Origin: Sphingomonas kaistensis
GTDB lineage: Bacteria > Pseudomonadota > Alphaproteobacteria > Sphingomonadales > Sphingomonadaceae
Direction: 5' to 3'
DNA: 64,000 nucleotides
Assembly: GCF_036884275.1 (NCBI RefSeq)
Contig: NZ_CP145607.1
Location: 855,001 to 919,000 of the forward strand
Part shown: in pieces, positions 52,354 through 61,104 of the stretch
How the letters are laid out: every line of letters begins with the position of its first letter
Numbering within the stretch: position 1 is the first letter of the stretch
Program-made: the position numbers and the translations under genes
Notes under the pieces: generated by a model
What the model saw: only the letters and a program-made list of their open reading frames with translations
What the model was told of the DNA's origin: nothing
Database searches by the model: none

Positions 52354-54843
52354 TCAGGCGCTCCTCAGTGCCGTTGCGGGACGGGCCGCCAAGGCGGGCC
52401 AAGCTGCTGCCATTGCAGTGAAAATGGCGACCAGCATCCCAGCCAGCGGAAGCGCCAGCAAAGAGGGCCAATCGGGCTTGAAGGGTAGTTCGAACAGCCA
52501 GGTGACGACGCCGTAAGCGGCGGCCGTCCCGGTCACGAACGCAAGCGTGACGATGCCCCCGGCCATGGCCGCGAATTCGATCGCTTGCGCTGCCAGCACC
52601 TGTCCGCGAGTGGCGCCAACCAGCTTAAGCAGCACGCTTTCGCGCATCCGGGTCCGCCGCGTCGCGGCCACCGCGCCCGCAAGGACGGTTACCCCGATCA
52701 GGATGGCCACCAGAGTCGCCAGGCGGATCGCATTGTCGAGGCCTTCGAGGATCGTAGTGACCTGCGCCACCACGTCGCTGACCCGAATAGTGCTGACCAT
52801 CGGCAGGTCGGCGGCGAGCGCGCGCTCGAAGGCCAGGGTCGACGCGCCGCGATCGGGCGAGGCGGTCGCCATCAGCGTGTAGGGCGCCTGTTCGAGCGTG
52901 CCGGGGGCGAAGATGATGGCGAAGTTGAAGCCGAGGCTGCGCCAGTCGATGGTGCGGAAGCTCGCGATCCGCGCTTCGATCGGTGAGCCGAGCACCGCGA
53001 TGGTGATGGTGTCGCCGATCTTGAGATTGAGGGCGCGCGCCGCTTCGATATCGAGGCTGACCAGAGGCGGGCCGGCGTAATCGGCGGGCCACCATTGCCC
53101 CGCGACGACCTCGTTGCCTTCGGGAAGGTCGCGCGCGAAAGTCAGGCCGCGGTCGCCGCGGAGGATCCAGGCGCCTTCGGGAATCGATTCGAGCTCGGAC
53201 ACGGACTTGCCGTTCAACGCGGTCACCGGGCCACGCAGCGAGGGAACGAGGCGGAGATCGGCGCCGGGCAGATCGCGCGCGGCGAGGGCCCGGAAGAGCG
53301 TCTCGTCGGCTGCCGGAATGTCGAGCATGAACAGGGCCGGCGCCTTGGCGGGGATCGAGCCGCCGAGTTCCGCTCGAACGCTCCCGCCGATGCCGGCCAG
53401 CGCGACCAGAAGAGCAAGGCCGAGGCCGAGCGCGACGCTGAGGCGGACGGTGGCGGCTCCCGGGCGGTGGAGCGCGGCAAGACCGAGGCGGGTGATCGGG
53501 CCGCCCCGCGCCCCGAAGCGGCGGGCGGCAAGGGCGAGCAGCTTGCCCGCGCCGGCAAAGACGAACGCCAGCGCGAGGCCGCCGGCCAGGGTCGTGGCGG
53601 TGACCAGCGCGTTGCCCGACGTCAGGATGGCGAGCGCCGCCACGCCTGCGCCGGCCAGCAACGGCACGAGGAGGTCGCGGCGGTCGCTGCCGCCTTCGTC
53701 CACGTCGCCCCGCAGGACGGCGGCGGGGCGGGCGCGGGCGGCGCGGGCAAGCGGCACCCAGGCCGCGGCCAGGGTGACCAACAACCCGAAGATTGCCGAC
53801 TGAAGGAGCGCGCCCCATTGCGGGCTCGGATCGGGCGCCACGGGAAGGAGGTCGGCGGCGGCGCGGCCGACGATGGCCGGAACCGTGGCACCCACCGCCA
53901 GACCAAGCACGATCGCGGCGAGCGCCAGCAGGGCCACGCTGGTGCCCAGCATGACGGCGAGATCGCGGGTGCGGGCGCCGTGGACCTTAAGGATCGCGAT
54001 GGTCGAGCGCCGCGAGGCGGCAAAGGCGCTGGCGGCGGACGCGATTCCGATGCTGCCGATGCCAAGCGCGCCCAGCGCGATCAGTAGCAGCATCTGCCCG
54101 GTCCGCTCGGTGAAGCGGCGGGTGCCGCCGGCAGCTTCGCTCTTGTCGGTGACCCGCCAGCCGCCTTCGGGAAAACGCTTCTGGAAGGCTTCGCCGAGCC
54201 CTTCGAACGCGGCGCCGGGCGGAAGCGCGATGCGATACGCGCTGGTGTAGAGGCTGCCCGGCTGGACCAGCCGCGTGGCGTCGAGCCCGGGGCGGCTGAC
54301 CAGTACAGGCGGGGCGAGCGCGAACCCCGACGGGGCGGGAAGCGTGTCGATGATCCCAGTTACCCGGAAATCGGCAAAGCCGAGGCGAAGCGAACTGCCG
54401 ACACGCAGCGAATAGCGCTCGGCCAATTCGCGCCCGATCGCGGCTTCGCCGGCGGTTGCCGGCATGCGGCCGGTGGTCAGGGTGACCCGGCCAGCGGCGG
54501 GCCAACGTTCGTCCACGCCCGACAGATCGACCAGTGCGGTCTGGCCGCCGATCTGCGCGGTGCTGCGCAAGGTCACGCTTTCGCGCACGGTGCCGAGACG
54601 GGCGATGGCGGCGCGTTCTTCCGCCGTCGCGCTGCGCTGGGCGACGCTGAGCGAGAGGTCGCCGCCGAGCAGTTCGCGGGCCTGGCTTTCGATAGTGGAG
54701 GAAATCGCGCTCGACAGGCTGGTGACCGCGGCGAGGCCGGCGACCGCGATGGTGAGGCAGGCGAGCAGCAGCCAGAGGCCGCCGATCCCTTGCGCCAGAT
54801 CGCGCCGCCCGAGCTTCAGTCCCGCGCTCACGCCTCCGCTCAT
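52354..54843 (-). CDS. FtsX-like ABC transporter permease (YbbP-like)
   Basis: 829-residue permease with an N-terminal helix (LLACLTIAVAGLAAVTSLSS), a periplasmic MacB-like core domain, four helices around 245-470, a second periplasmic domain and three final helices: the double FtsX-domain layout of E. coli YbbP. Start overlaps the stop of the ATPase gene. With the divergent esterase gene this matches the tesA-ybbA-ybbP locus, thought to export or relocate lipid-like molecules. Confidence 0.88.
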   Translation of the reverse strand: MSGGVSAGLKLGRRDLAQGIGGLWLLLACLTIAVAGLAAVTSLSSAISSTIESQARELLGGDLSLSVAQRSATAEERAAIARLGTVRESVTLRSTAQIGGQTALVDLSGVDERWPAAGRVTLTTGRMPATAGEAAIGRELAERYSLRVGSSLRLGFADFRVTGIIDTLPAPSGFALAPPVLVSRPGLDATRLVQPGSLYTSAYRIALPPGAAFEGLGEAFQKRFPEGGWRVTDKSEAAGGTRRFTERTGQMLLLIALGALGIGSIGIASAASAFAASRRSTIAILKVHGARTRDLAVMLGTSVALLALAAIVLGLAVGATVPAIVGRAAADLLPVAPDPSPQWGALLQSAIFGLLVTLAAAWVPLARAARARPAAVLRGDVDEGGSDRRDLLVPLLAGAGVAALAILTSGNALVTATTLAGGLALAFVFAGAGKLLALAARRFGARGGPITRLGLAALHRPGAATVRLSVALGLGLALLVALAGIGGSVRAELGGSIPAKAPALFMLDIPAADETLFRALAARDLPGADLRLVPSLRGPVTALNGKSVSELESIPEGAWILRGDRGLTFARDLPEGNEVVAGQWWPADYAGPPLVSLDIEAARALNLKIGDTITIAVLGSPIEARIASFRTIDWRSLGFNFAIIFAPGTLEQAPYTLMATASPDRGASTLAFERALAADLPMVSTIRVSDVVAQVTTILEGLDNAIRLATLVAILIGVTVLAGAVAATRRTRMRESVLLKLVGATRGQVLAAQAIEFAAMAGGIVTLAFVTGTAAAYGVVTWLFELPFKPDWPSLLALPLAGMLVAIFTAMAAAWPALAARPATALRSA

Positions 54844-55511
54844 CGGGCGAGCAGCCCGTCGGCGATCCGCAGCACGCGCCCGGCGCGCTCGGCGACGGCG
54901 GGATCGTGGGTGATGACGAGGAGGCCCGCGCCTGCCGCCGCGACGCGGTCGAACAACAGGTCGATGATCTTCGCACCCGTCGCGGCGTCGAGATTGCCGG
55001 TCGGCTCGTCGGCCAGCAAGAGCTCGGGCGCAGGCGCGGTGGCGCGAGCGATGGCCACACGCTGCTGCTCGCCGCCCGAAAGCTGCGTCGGATAATGGTT
55101 CTCGCGCGCGGCAAGGCCAACCGCGGCGAGTTCGGCGCTGGCCCGCTCGCGCGGGTCGGGGGCGCCGGACAGCTCCATCGGCACCATCACGTTCTGGAGC
55201 GCGGTCATGGTCGGCAGCAGGTGAAAGGCCTGGAGCACCACGCCGATCGAGCGACCGCGAAGCCGCGCCAGCTGATCTTCGCCCAGCGCCCCCATGTCTT
55301 CGCCGAGCACCCGCGCCGTTCCCGACGTCGCTCGCTCGAGGCCCGCGATCACGCTCATCAGCGAACTCTTGCCCGAACCCGACGCGCCGAGCACCGCCAC
55401 CGTTTCGCCTTCCTCGATGCGAAGGCTGATGCCTCGCAGGATTTCGGTGCGGGCAGCGCCCTGGCCAAGGGTGAGGCGGACGTCGTCGAGCTGGATCAGG
55501 GGCTGGGTCAT
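54840..55511 (-). CDS. ABC transporter ATP-binding protein (YbbA-like)
   Basis: 223-residue LolD/YbbA-type ATPase. Walker A GASGSGKSSL, LQAFHLLPTMTALQNVMVPM (Q-loop), signature LSGGEQQRVAIARA, Walker B LLLADEP. The start is set at ATG 55511; an ATG 9 bases upstream is equally possible. It overlaps the permease by four bases and is divergent from the esterase gene, as in the E. coli arrangement. Confidence 0.92.
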   Translation of the reverse strand: MTQPLIQLDDVRLTLGQGAARTEILRGISLRIEEGETVAVLGASGSGKSSLMSVIAGLERATSGTARVLGEDMGALGEDQLARLRGRSIGVVLQAFHLLPTMTALQNVMVPMELSGAPDPRERASAELAAVGLAARENHYPTQLSGGEQQRVAIARATAPAPELLLADEPTGNLDAATGAKIIDLLFDRVAAAGAGLLVITHDPAVAERAGRVLRIADGLLAR

Positions 55512-55558
55512 GTGATCCATGCAGCTAGGAAGCTTGCAGGGGGGCGACAATGGCCTAG

Positions 55559-56212
55559 ATGGTCAGGATGATCCGCTGGCTTCTCTTCCCCGCCCTGTTT
55601 GCGGCCGTTCCGGCGAGCGCACAGGTTGCTTCGTCGAATAAAGACGGCCCGCTGATCCTCGCCTTCGGGGACAGCCTGACCGCGGGCTACGGTCTTGGCC
55701 GGGGCCTCGGCTTCGCGCCGCAGTTGCAGGATGCGCTGCGCCGCAACGGAATCAAGGCGCGGGTGCACGATGCCGGTGTATCGGGCGATACCACGGCCGG
55801 TGGCCGCGCGCGGCTGAGCTGGACCTTGCAGCGGATGGGCGGAAAGCCCGACCTCGCGATCGTCGAGCTTGGTGCGAACGACATGCTGCGCGGGGTCGAT
55901 CCCAAGGTCACCGAAGCCAATCTCGACGCGATCCTGGCGGAGCTGAACAAGCAGGGCATTCCGGTATTGGTCGCGGGCATGCTGGCGGCGCCGAACCTGG
56001 GACCCGATTACCGTCGCCGCTACGAAGCGATCTTTCCGACGCTGGCCCGCAAATATGACGCCGACCTCTACCCTTTCTTTCTGCAGGGCGTGGTCGGCAA
56101 TCGCACCCTGCTGCTGGGCGACGGGGTGCATCCCAATTTCGAAGGCATCAAACGGATGGTGACGGGTATCCTGCCGACAGTGCAGCGGGCGCTGGCCAAG
56201 GCCAAGCCCTAA
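55559..56212 (+). CDS. tesA: SGNH-family arylesterase/thioesterase I (TesA)
   Basis: 217-residue periplasmic hydrolase cleaving acyl-CoA-type thioesters and aryl esters. Signal peptide (RWLLFPALFAAVPASA). Block I FGDSLTAGYGLG (nucleophile Ser), GVSGDTTAGG, block III GANDMLRG and block V DGVHPNFEG with the catalytic Asp-His. It is paired head to head with the YbbA-like ATPase gene. Confidence 0.93.
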   Translation: MVRMIRWLLFPALFAAVPASAQVASSNKDGPLILAFGDSLTAGYGLGRGLGFAPQLQDALRRNGIKARVHDAGVSGDTTAGGRARLSWTLQRMGGKPDLAIVELGANDMLRGVDPKVTEANLDAILAELNKQGIPVLVAGMLAAPNLGPDYRRRYEAIFPTLARKYDADLYPFFLQGVVGNRTLLLGDGVHPNFEGIKRMVTGILPTVQRALAKAKP

Positions 56213-56220
56213 AGCCCGCG

Positions 56221-56535
56221 TCAGCCGCCGATCTGCGCCAACGCCTCGTCGCTGAGCGGCTCGGCGAACTGCGCGCCAAGCTTGCCCGCTGCCGTCCAGC
56301 GCACGATCGCGCTGGCCCGTTCGCGACCGGGAAGGATCAGCCAGACCCGCGCGCCGACCTCATGCTCGGTGCTGGTTTCGGCCATGAAGCCGTCGTTGGA
56401 GATGTTGAGCACGCGCGCTTCGGTGCCGGTCATTCCCATTTCGCGCACATGCGCCTCGATCTCCACCGCAGCGCGCGGCTGGCCGCGGCGTTCGCTGCCG
56501 GCCGGGTCCTTTGCGATGCGGGCATCGATGGGCAA
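56221..56535 (-). CDS. Stand-alone PilZ domain protein
   Basis: 104-residue c-di-GMP-binding protein. RRGQPRA (RxxxR motif) and NISNDGF (D/NxSxxG) lie at the expected distance. No other domain, so it would act as a soluble effector. It is convergent with tesA, 9 bases apart. Confidence 0.85.
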   Translation of the reverse strand: MPIDARIAKDPAGSERRGQPRAAVEIEAHVREMGMTGTEARVLNISNDGFMAETSTEHEVGARVWLILPGRERASAIVRWTAAGKLGAQFAEPLSDEALAQIGG

Positions 56536-56769
56536 GTTGTCATACTCCTGAGGGCCGGGCGGCGGCCTTCCGCAAACCGAACGGCAGGGGGCTATGGCGC
56601 ATCCGGAAGGGAAACGCCAGACCGGGCTAAGCCGTGGGCGTTATTGGACAAAGCGCTTCGCGATGGCGCGAAATGTTGCCCGACAGACACTGGAGAAATG
56701 CGTTCATCTTCGGTAACAAGGAAGCGAGGCAGAAGGCGCCTCAGAGTTCAAGAACAAGGGTGGGTTGCG

Positions 56770-58119
56770 ATGCGCGGGCGAGCGGCGATTTCGGTGATGC
56801 TGATGGTGAGTGCCGGTACGGCCTGGGCGCAGACCCGCCCGGCAACGGCCCCGGCCGTCCGCCCGGTGACGTCCTCGACGTCGGGCCAGCCCGCCGCGCT
56901 CGATCCGCTGGCGCCCCGCGCCGCGACCACCACCGCCCCGGCGCCGGCCCAGGCCACGGCGACCCCGCCCGCGACCACCGAGTCGCTGGCGCCCGCACCG
57001 GTCGTCGAAGCGCCGCCGGCCGTCTGGCCGGTCGCCGCGGCGACCGAGCTGCTCAGCTACGTCAAGGCGGTCGCCAAGGAGGGTCTCGATCCGCGCGACT
57101 ATAATCCGGCGCTGCTGGAAAATGCGCTGAAGTCGGGCGATCCCGCCTCGGTTTCGGCCGCCGCGAATACCGTCTGGCCGTTGATCGTCCGCGATCTCGC
57201 GCTCGGCCACGTCCGCGGCGCTGCGCGGGTGCAGTGGTTCGTCAAGGATCCCGACCTGCCCGAAGGCCGCACGCGCGAATTGCTCGACGCGGCGCTGGCG
57301 GGGCAGGGCGTTGCCTCGACGCTCGACAACCTGCTTCCGACCCACCCGCAATATGGGTCGCTCAAGAATGCGCTGAGCCTCGCCAAGGATGCCGCGGCGA
57401 CCGGCACCATCCGGCTCAACATGGATCGCTGGCGGTGGCTGCCGCGCGATCTTGGCAATCGCTACATCATCGTCAACGTGCCGGGCGAACATGCGACCCT
57501 GGTCGAGAACAGCGTCACCCGCTGGAAGCGCCGTGCCATCGCCGGCGCGACCAAGACGCCGACTCCGCAGCTTGCGGTGCAGGCGACCGGGGTGATCCTC
57601 AACCCGTGGTGGGAAGTCCCGCCGAGCCTGTCGGCCGAAGTGTCGCGCAAGCCGGGCTATGTCGCGGTCAAGGGCAAGGACGGAAAGGTCCAGCGCTGGC
57701 GCCAGCCGCCGGGGCCGTCCAACGCGCTCGGCAAGATCAAGTTCGTGATGTACAATCCGCAGAACATCTATCTGCACGACACCAACAATCGCGGCCTGTT
57801 CGATGCGCGCTCGCGCTTCCTCAGCCACGGCTGCATTCGCACCGAGCATATCCTCGATCTCGCCGCCGAGCTGTTGAGCGACGATGGCGGCGACTGGTCG
57901 AAGGAGAAGATCGACGCGGTGCTCGAATCGAAGAAGACTACTTCGGCCACCTTCGTGAAGCCGCTGCCGGTCTACATCGTCTATTTCTCGGCGGCGGCGC
58001 TGACCGACGGGTCGATCGTCAAATATACCGATCTCTACAAGCGCGATGCGCCGGTGTTGACCGCGCTGAACGATCGCGACGGCGGGGCCAAGCCGGCCGT
58101 CCGGTCGGCGGCTCGCTAA
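56770..58119 (+). CDS. YcbB-type L,D-transpeptidase, shortened
   Basis: 449-residue exported cell-wall cross-linking enzyme. Signal peptide (AAISVMLMVSAGTAWAQ), a Pro/Thr/Ala-rich linker, a YcbB-like scaffold domain (AVAKEGLDPRDYNPALLENA) and the YkuD catalytic domain with RFLSHGCIRTEH (catalytic Cys) and KFVMYNPQNIYLHDTNN. The peptidoglycan-binding domain usually found between them is not evident, so it is a short variant. The start is ATG 56770. A strong terminator follows. Confidence 0.88.
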   Translation: MRGRAAISVMLMVSAGTAWAQTRPATAPAVRPVTSSTSGQPAALDPLAPRAATTTAPAPAQATATPPATTESLAPAPVVEAPPAVWPVAAATELLSYVKAVAKEGLDPRDYNPALLENALKSGDPASVSAAANTVWPLIVRDLALGHVRGAARVQWFVKDPDLPEGRTRELLDAALAGQGVASTLDNLLPTHPQYGSLKNALSLAKDAAATGTIRLNMDRWRWLPRDLGNRYIIVNVPGEHATLVENSVTRWKRRAIAGATKTPTPQLAVQATGVILNPWWEVPPSLSAEVSRKPGYVAVKGKDGKVQRWRQPPGPSNALGKIKFVMYNPQNIYLHDTNNRGLFDARSRFLSHGCIRTEHILDLAAELLSDDGGDWSKEKIDAVLESKKTTSATFVKPLPVYIVYFSAAALTDGSIVKYTDLYKRDAPVLTALNDRDGGAKPAVRSAAR

Positions 58120-58121
58120 AA

Positions 58122-58155
58122 AAAGGAGCCCGGACTGGTCGGCCCGGGCTCCTTT
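58122..58155 (+). terminator. Rho-independent terminator after the L,D-transpeptidase
   Basis: Twelve-bp stem aaaggagcccgg (58122-58133) / ccgggctccttt (58144-58155), immediately after the stop and flanked by A and T runs. It could also serve the convergent gene. Confidence 0.9.
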
Positions 58156-58175
58156 CTACTGTCGGTGATAGCCGT

Positions 58176-58886
58176 TCAGGCGAGCTTGTCGGCGTAGATC
58201 ATCCGGCCTTCGCCAAGCATCCGCATCACTTCGAAATGGCTGTCGCGGCCGAAGGCGAAGCAGCCTTCGGAGCGGCCGAGCTTGCCATGGATGCCGATCA
58301 TCTCGGGCTCGGCATACCACGCCTGGTGCGCGACGATCGCGCGGCCCAGCGCATTGTTGTTGGTCCAGTCGAGGCCATTGAGGCGCATCGAGAGGCCATA
58401 TTTGCCGTGATAGAAATCGGCGGTCGAATAAGCCCCGCTCGATGTCGCGTTGCTGCCGAAGTCGTTGGAGAAGCTTTCGAGGAAGCCGGTGTGCCCGCGG
58501 TCCGAACCACGGCCGTGCGCAACGCGGTGGCTGGTCACCTGGCCGGTCGCGACATCGACCACATGAAAGCGCGGATCGCGGCTCGCGGCCGAGAAATCGG
58601 CAATCCCGATGCGATCGGTATGGCGCAGCGACGGCCGGTGCCGCTCAAGCGCCGCCTTGGCCCGCGCGAACAGCTGCGGGTCGACGCCAATGGGAGCGAG
58701 CGGTGTCGCGACCGGGGTCGCCGGCGCGATGGGGGCGGGGGCCACGCGGACCAACGGCTCACTCGTGAACGGCTTTGAACCGCCAAGCAGGCCCGGCAGA
58801 TCGGCTGCCAGCGCGGCTCCGGAGAGCAGGGCGGCGCCACCACCTAATCCTACATGGCGAAGCATATCGCGGCGATTCAAGGTCAC
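58176..58886 (-). CDS. Tat-exported L,D-transpeptidase-family protein (YkuD_2 type)
   Basis: About 236 residues. The N-terminus has a twin-arginine motif (LNRRDMLRHVG) and a hydrophobic run (GGGAALLSGAALA). The catalytic part includes HGRGSDRGHTGFLESFSNDF, YGLSMRLNGLDWTNN, AIVAHQAWYA and the Ser-x-Gly-Cys motif GRSEGCFAF. The GTG at 58886 has a Shine-Dalgarno (ggaggg) at good distance; the ATG at 58892 directly abuts it. Members of this family are secreted wall enzymes of uncertain reaction. It differs in class from its neighbour. Confidence 0.85.
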   Translation of the reverse strand: MTLNRRDMLRHVGLGGGAALLSGAALAADLPGLLGGSKPFTSEPLVRVAPAPIAPATPVATPLAPIGVDPQLFARAKAALERHRPSLRHTDRIGIADFSAASRDPRFHVVDVATGQVTSHRVAHGRGSDRGHTGFLESFSNDFGSNATSSGAYSTADFYHGKYGLSMRLNGLDWTNNNALGRAIVAHQAWYAEPEMIGIHGKLGRSEGCFAFGRDSHFEVMRMLGEGRMIYADKLA

Positions 58887-58931
58887 CCACATCCCTCCTG
58901 TCGTGGTTGGGAACAAGAAATGTCTATACAC

Positions 58932-59188
58932 GACAATAGGTTAACGAGCGATAACCAAGTTCCAATCCGATCTTGCCATACCCTCGTTCCACCGCAGCAG
59001 GCATCTGCGGGTTGTGGAATCGGGGAACCGCTGGTAGAGGCCGCTCCTCGCCGGACGACCCTTGGCCGCCCGGACAGCCGCTTTGGTCGCCTGCTTTGAA
59101 GCATCCTCGGATGACGCAGTGCGATGCCTAGCCGCCCGGTAACGGCGGCGTGGGCGCAACCTTTGAGATCATGGAGTGACGGACTTTT
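58932..59188. other. Non-coding gap upstream of rpsU
   Basis: A 257-base stretch with no supported gene. It holds a 5-bp inverted repeat ggtta/taacc (58939-58956) and probably promoters for both the L,D-transpeptidase and rpsU. A purine-rich gagtgacgga stretch just before the rpsU ATG is the likely ribosome binding site. I could not identify a structured RNA. Confidence 0.5.
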
Positions 59189-59395
59189 ATGCAAATCATC
59201 GTTCGCGACAATAACGTCGACCAGGCGCTGCGCGCGCTCAAGAAGAAGCTGCAGCGTGAGGGCGTTTATCGCGAGATGAAGCTTCGCCGTCACTACGAGA
59301 AGCCGTCGGAAAAGCGTGCGCGTGAGCGCGCCGCCGCCATCCGTCGCGCCCGCAAGCTCGAGCGCAAGCGCGTCGAGCGTGAAGGGGCCCGGTAA
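59189..59395 (+). CDS. rpsU: Small-subunit ribosomal protein bS21
   Basis: 68-residue basic protein: [20 protein letters not shown] then highly charged helices with [20 protein letters not shown]. Typical bS21 for alphaproteobacteria. A terminator follows directly. Confidence 0.96.
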   Translation: MQIIVRDNNVDQALRALKKKLQREGVYREMKLRRHYEKPSEKRARERAAAIRRARKLERKRVEREGAR

Positions 59396-59428
59396 GGCGT
59401 TTTCGACGCTTTCACTTGACCATCAAGG

Positions 59429-59457
59429 AGGCCGCCCCTTACCGGGCGGCCTTTGCT
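59429..59457 (+). terminator. Rho-independent terminator of rpsU
   Basis: Nine-bp stem aggccgccc (59429-59437) / gggcggcct (59444-59452) followed by ttgctttt. Confidence 0.9.
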
Positions 59458-59488
59458 TTTGTGCCGCACGCAGCAGGATGATCCACCG

Positions 59489-60043
59489 ATGAGCGCCACC
59501 CAGGTTCCAATTCGCCCCGTTTCCAGCGCCACCCGGCTGCGGCTTGCCCTAGGACTCATCCTGCTGGTGATCGCCGGCGCCGCCCTGGCATTTGCCGGTG
59601 CCGGTCAGATGGGTCCGAAGGTCACCCCGACCGGGGTCGAGATCCGCACGATCAAGGCCGGGGAAGGCGCGATCATCGGGCCGCAGGACGGGGTGATCAT
59701 CGATTACGTGGGCACGCTGCCCGACGGGACCAAGTTCGACGAAGCGCAGGATGCGCCGCTGCTGGTGCAACAGGTCGTGCCGGGCTTTGCCGAAGCGCTT
59801 CAGAATATGCAGCCGAACGGCCGTTACAAGGTCCGCATCCCGGGTGAGCTCGCTTATGGCGCGACCCCGCCGCCGGGCTCGCCGATTCCGCCCAACAGCC
59901 CGCTCGATTTCGAGATCACCGTGAAGCGGGTGGTCCAGAATGCGGCGGCGCAGTTGCAGGCGCAGGGCGCGGGCCAGCTTCCGCCGGGGGCCGAAGTGCC
60001 CGCTCCGCCGCCGCCGGGTCCGTCGCCCGAGCGGGGTCAGTAA
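59489..60043 (+). CDS. FKBP-type peptidyl-prolyl isomerase, membrane-anchored
   Basis: 184-residue protein with an N-terminal membrane anchor (LRLALGLILLVIAGAALAFA) and an FKBP domain (VIIDYVGTLPDGTKFDEA, VVPGFAEALQNM, YKVRIPGELAYGATPPPGSP, LDFEITVKRV). The C-terminal tail is Pro/Ala/Gln-rich. Its last 128 bases overlap the 3' end of the convergent AI-2E family gene, both in low-complexity tails. Confidence 0.88.
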   Translation: MSATQVPIRPVSSATRLRLALGLILLVIAGAALAFAGAGQMGPKVTPTGVEIRTIKAGEGAIIGPQDGVIIDYVGTLPDGTKFDEAQDAPLLVQQVVPGFAEALQNMQPNGRYKVRIPGELAYGATPPPGSPIPPNSPLDFEITVKRVVQNAAAQLQAQGAGQLPPGAEVPAPPPPGPSPERGQ

Positions 60044-61100
60044 GACCGCCTGAAGAGCGACGCTCGGCAAGCTGTTCGAGCGTCACCTTCAGCGCCGCCA
60101 TGATGGTGTCGGCGAGCAGCAGGCCGAGAAAGCCGAACAACGCGCCGAAGACGAGCTGCGCCGCCAGCACCACGGCGGGCGCGAGATCCACCGTCTTGCG
60201 CGCGATGTAGGGCAGGATCAGGTAGCCATCGATGTTCTGCACCGCGAAATAGGTGAAGATCGCCCACAGGCCCTGATCGGTCCCGGCCGAAAAGCCCACC
60301 GCGACCATCAGGATGCCGGAGACGATGGCGCCGATGTTGGGGATAAAGGCAAGCACCCCGGTCAGCAGGCCGAGCAGCGCCGCCATCGGCACCCCGCCCG
60401 CCCACAGCATGACGAAGGTGAAGGTCCCTTCGACCACCATCCCGACGATCCGCCCGAACAGGAGCCGGCGCAGCGTGAAGCCGACCGCGGAGAGAATGGC
60501 GTAATAATCGCCGCGGTGTCGCATCGGCAGCATCCAGGCAACGCCCCGGTCGTAGACCTTGGGTTCGCTGGCAAAGAAGATGCCGATGATCAGGATCAGA
60601 AAGGCGCTGGTAAAGGCGCCGATGGCCGAACCGACCACGCTGGTGACCCGGCCCAAAGAGCCGATCACCTGCTGCACGACCGTGTCCGGGCTGCCGTCGG
60701 CGACGAGGCCGTGGTCGGCGGCCCAGGCGTAGAGGCGCATGACCTGCGCTTCGACTGTCAGGCGCAGCGCTTCGAACTGGGCGGCGAAAGTGGTGCCGGC
60801 GTAGTAGAGCACCCAGCCGAGGAACCCGAAACCGAGCAAGGCGACGATGGCCAGCCGGACCCCGCGGGGCAGGGGCAGAAAGCGGCCGAGCAGGCGGGTG
60901 CCGCCGTCGAGCAGGACCGCGAAGACCAGCCCGCCGACGATCAGCAGCAGCGGCTGCGAAAGCAGGATCACCGCCGCGACGAGGAGGGCCGAGCCGATCC
61001 ACACCCACGCGCGCTGGAATTCGCGGCGGATCAGGGGATCGTGGATTTCGGCGGGGCCGGGCTGCTCGACGTGGGTCTCGCTGCCGCTGCGCCCCGCCAT
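59916..61100 (-). CDS. AI-2E family/PerM-like membrane protein
   Basis: 394-residue membrane protein with two N-terminal helices, a soluble segment and about five C-terminal helices, including FIPNIGAIVSGILMVAVGFS. Matches the AI-2E transporter (PerM/TqsA) family; substrate unknown. The start is ATG 61100. The last ~45 residues are Pro/Ala-rich and antisense to the FKBP gene. It starts 4 bases from the lepB stop, so it is probably in the pdxJ-acpS-lepB transcript. Confidence 0.85.
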   Translation of the reverse strand: MAGRSGSETHVEQPGPAEIHDPLIRREFQRAWVWIGSALLVAAVILLSQPLLLIVGGLVFAVLLDGGTRLLGRFLPLPRGVRLAIVALLGFGFLGWVLYYAGTTFAAQFEALRLTVEAQVMRLYAWAADHGLVADGSPDTVVQQVIGSLGRVTSVVGSAIGAFTSAFLILIIGIFFASEPKVYDRGVAWMLPMRHRGDYYAILSAVGFTLRRLLFGRIVGMVVEGTFTFVMLWAGGVPMAALLGLLTGVLAFIPNIGAIVSGILMVAVGFSAGTDQGLWAIFTYFAVQNIDGYLILPYIARKTVDLAPAVVLAAQLVFGALFGFLGLLLADTIMAALKVTLEQLAERRSSGGLTDPARATDPAAAERALRPPAEAGPRPAPATAPPHSGPPASR

Positions 61101-61104
61101 GATC

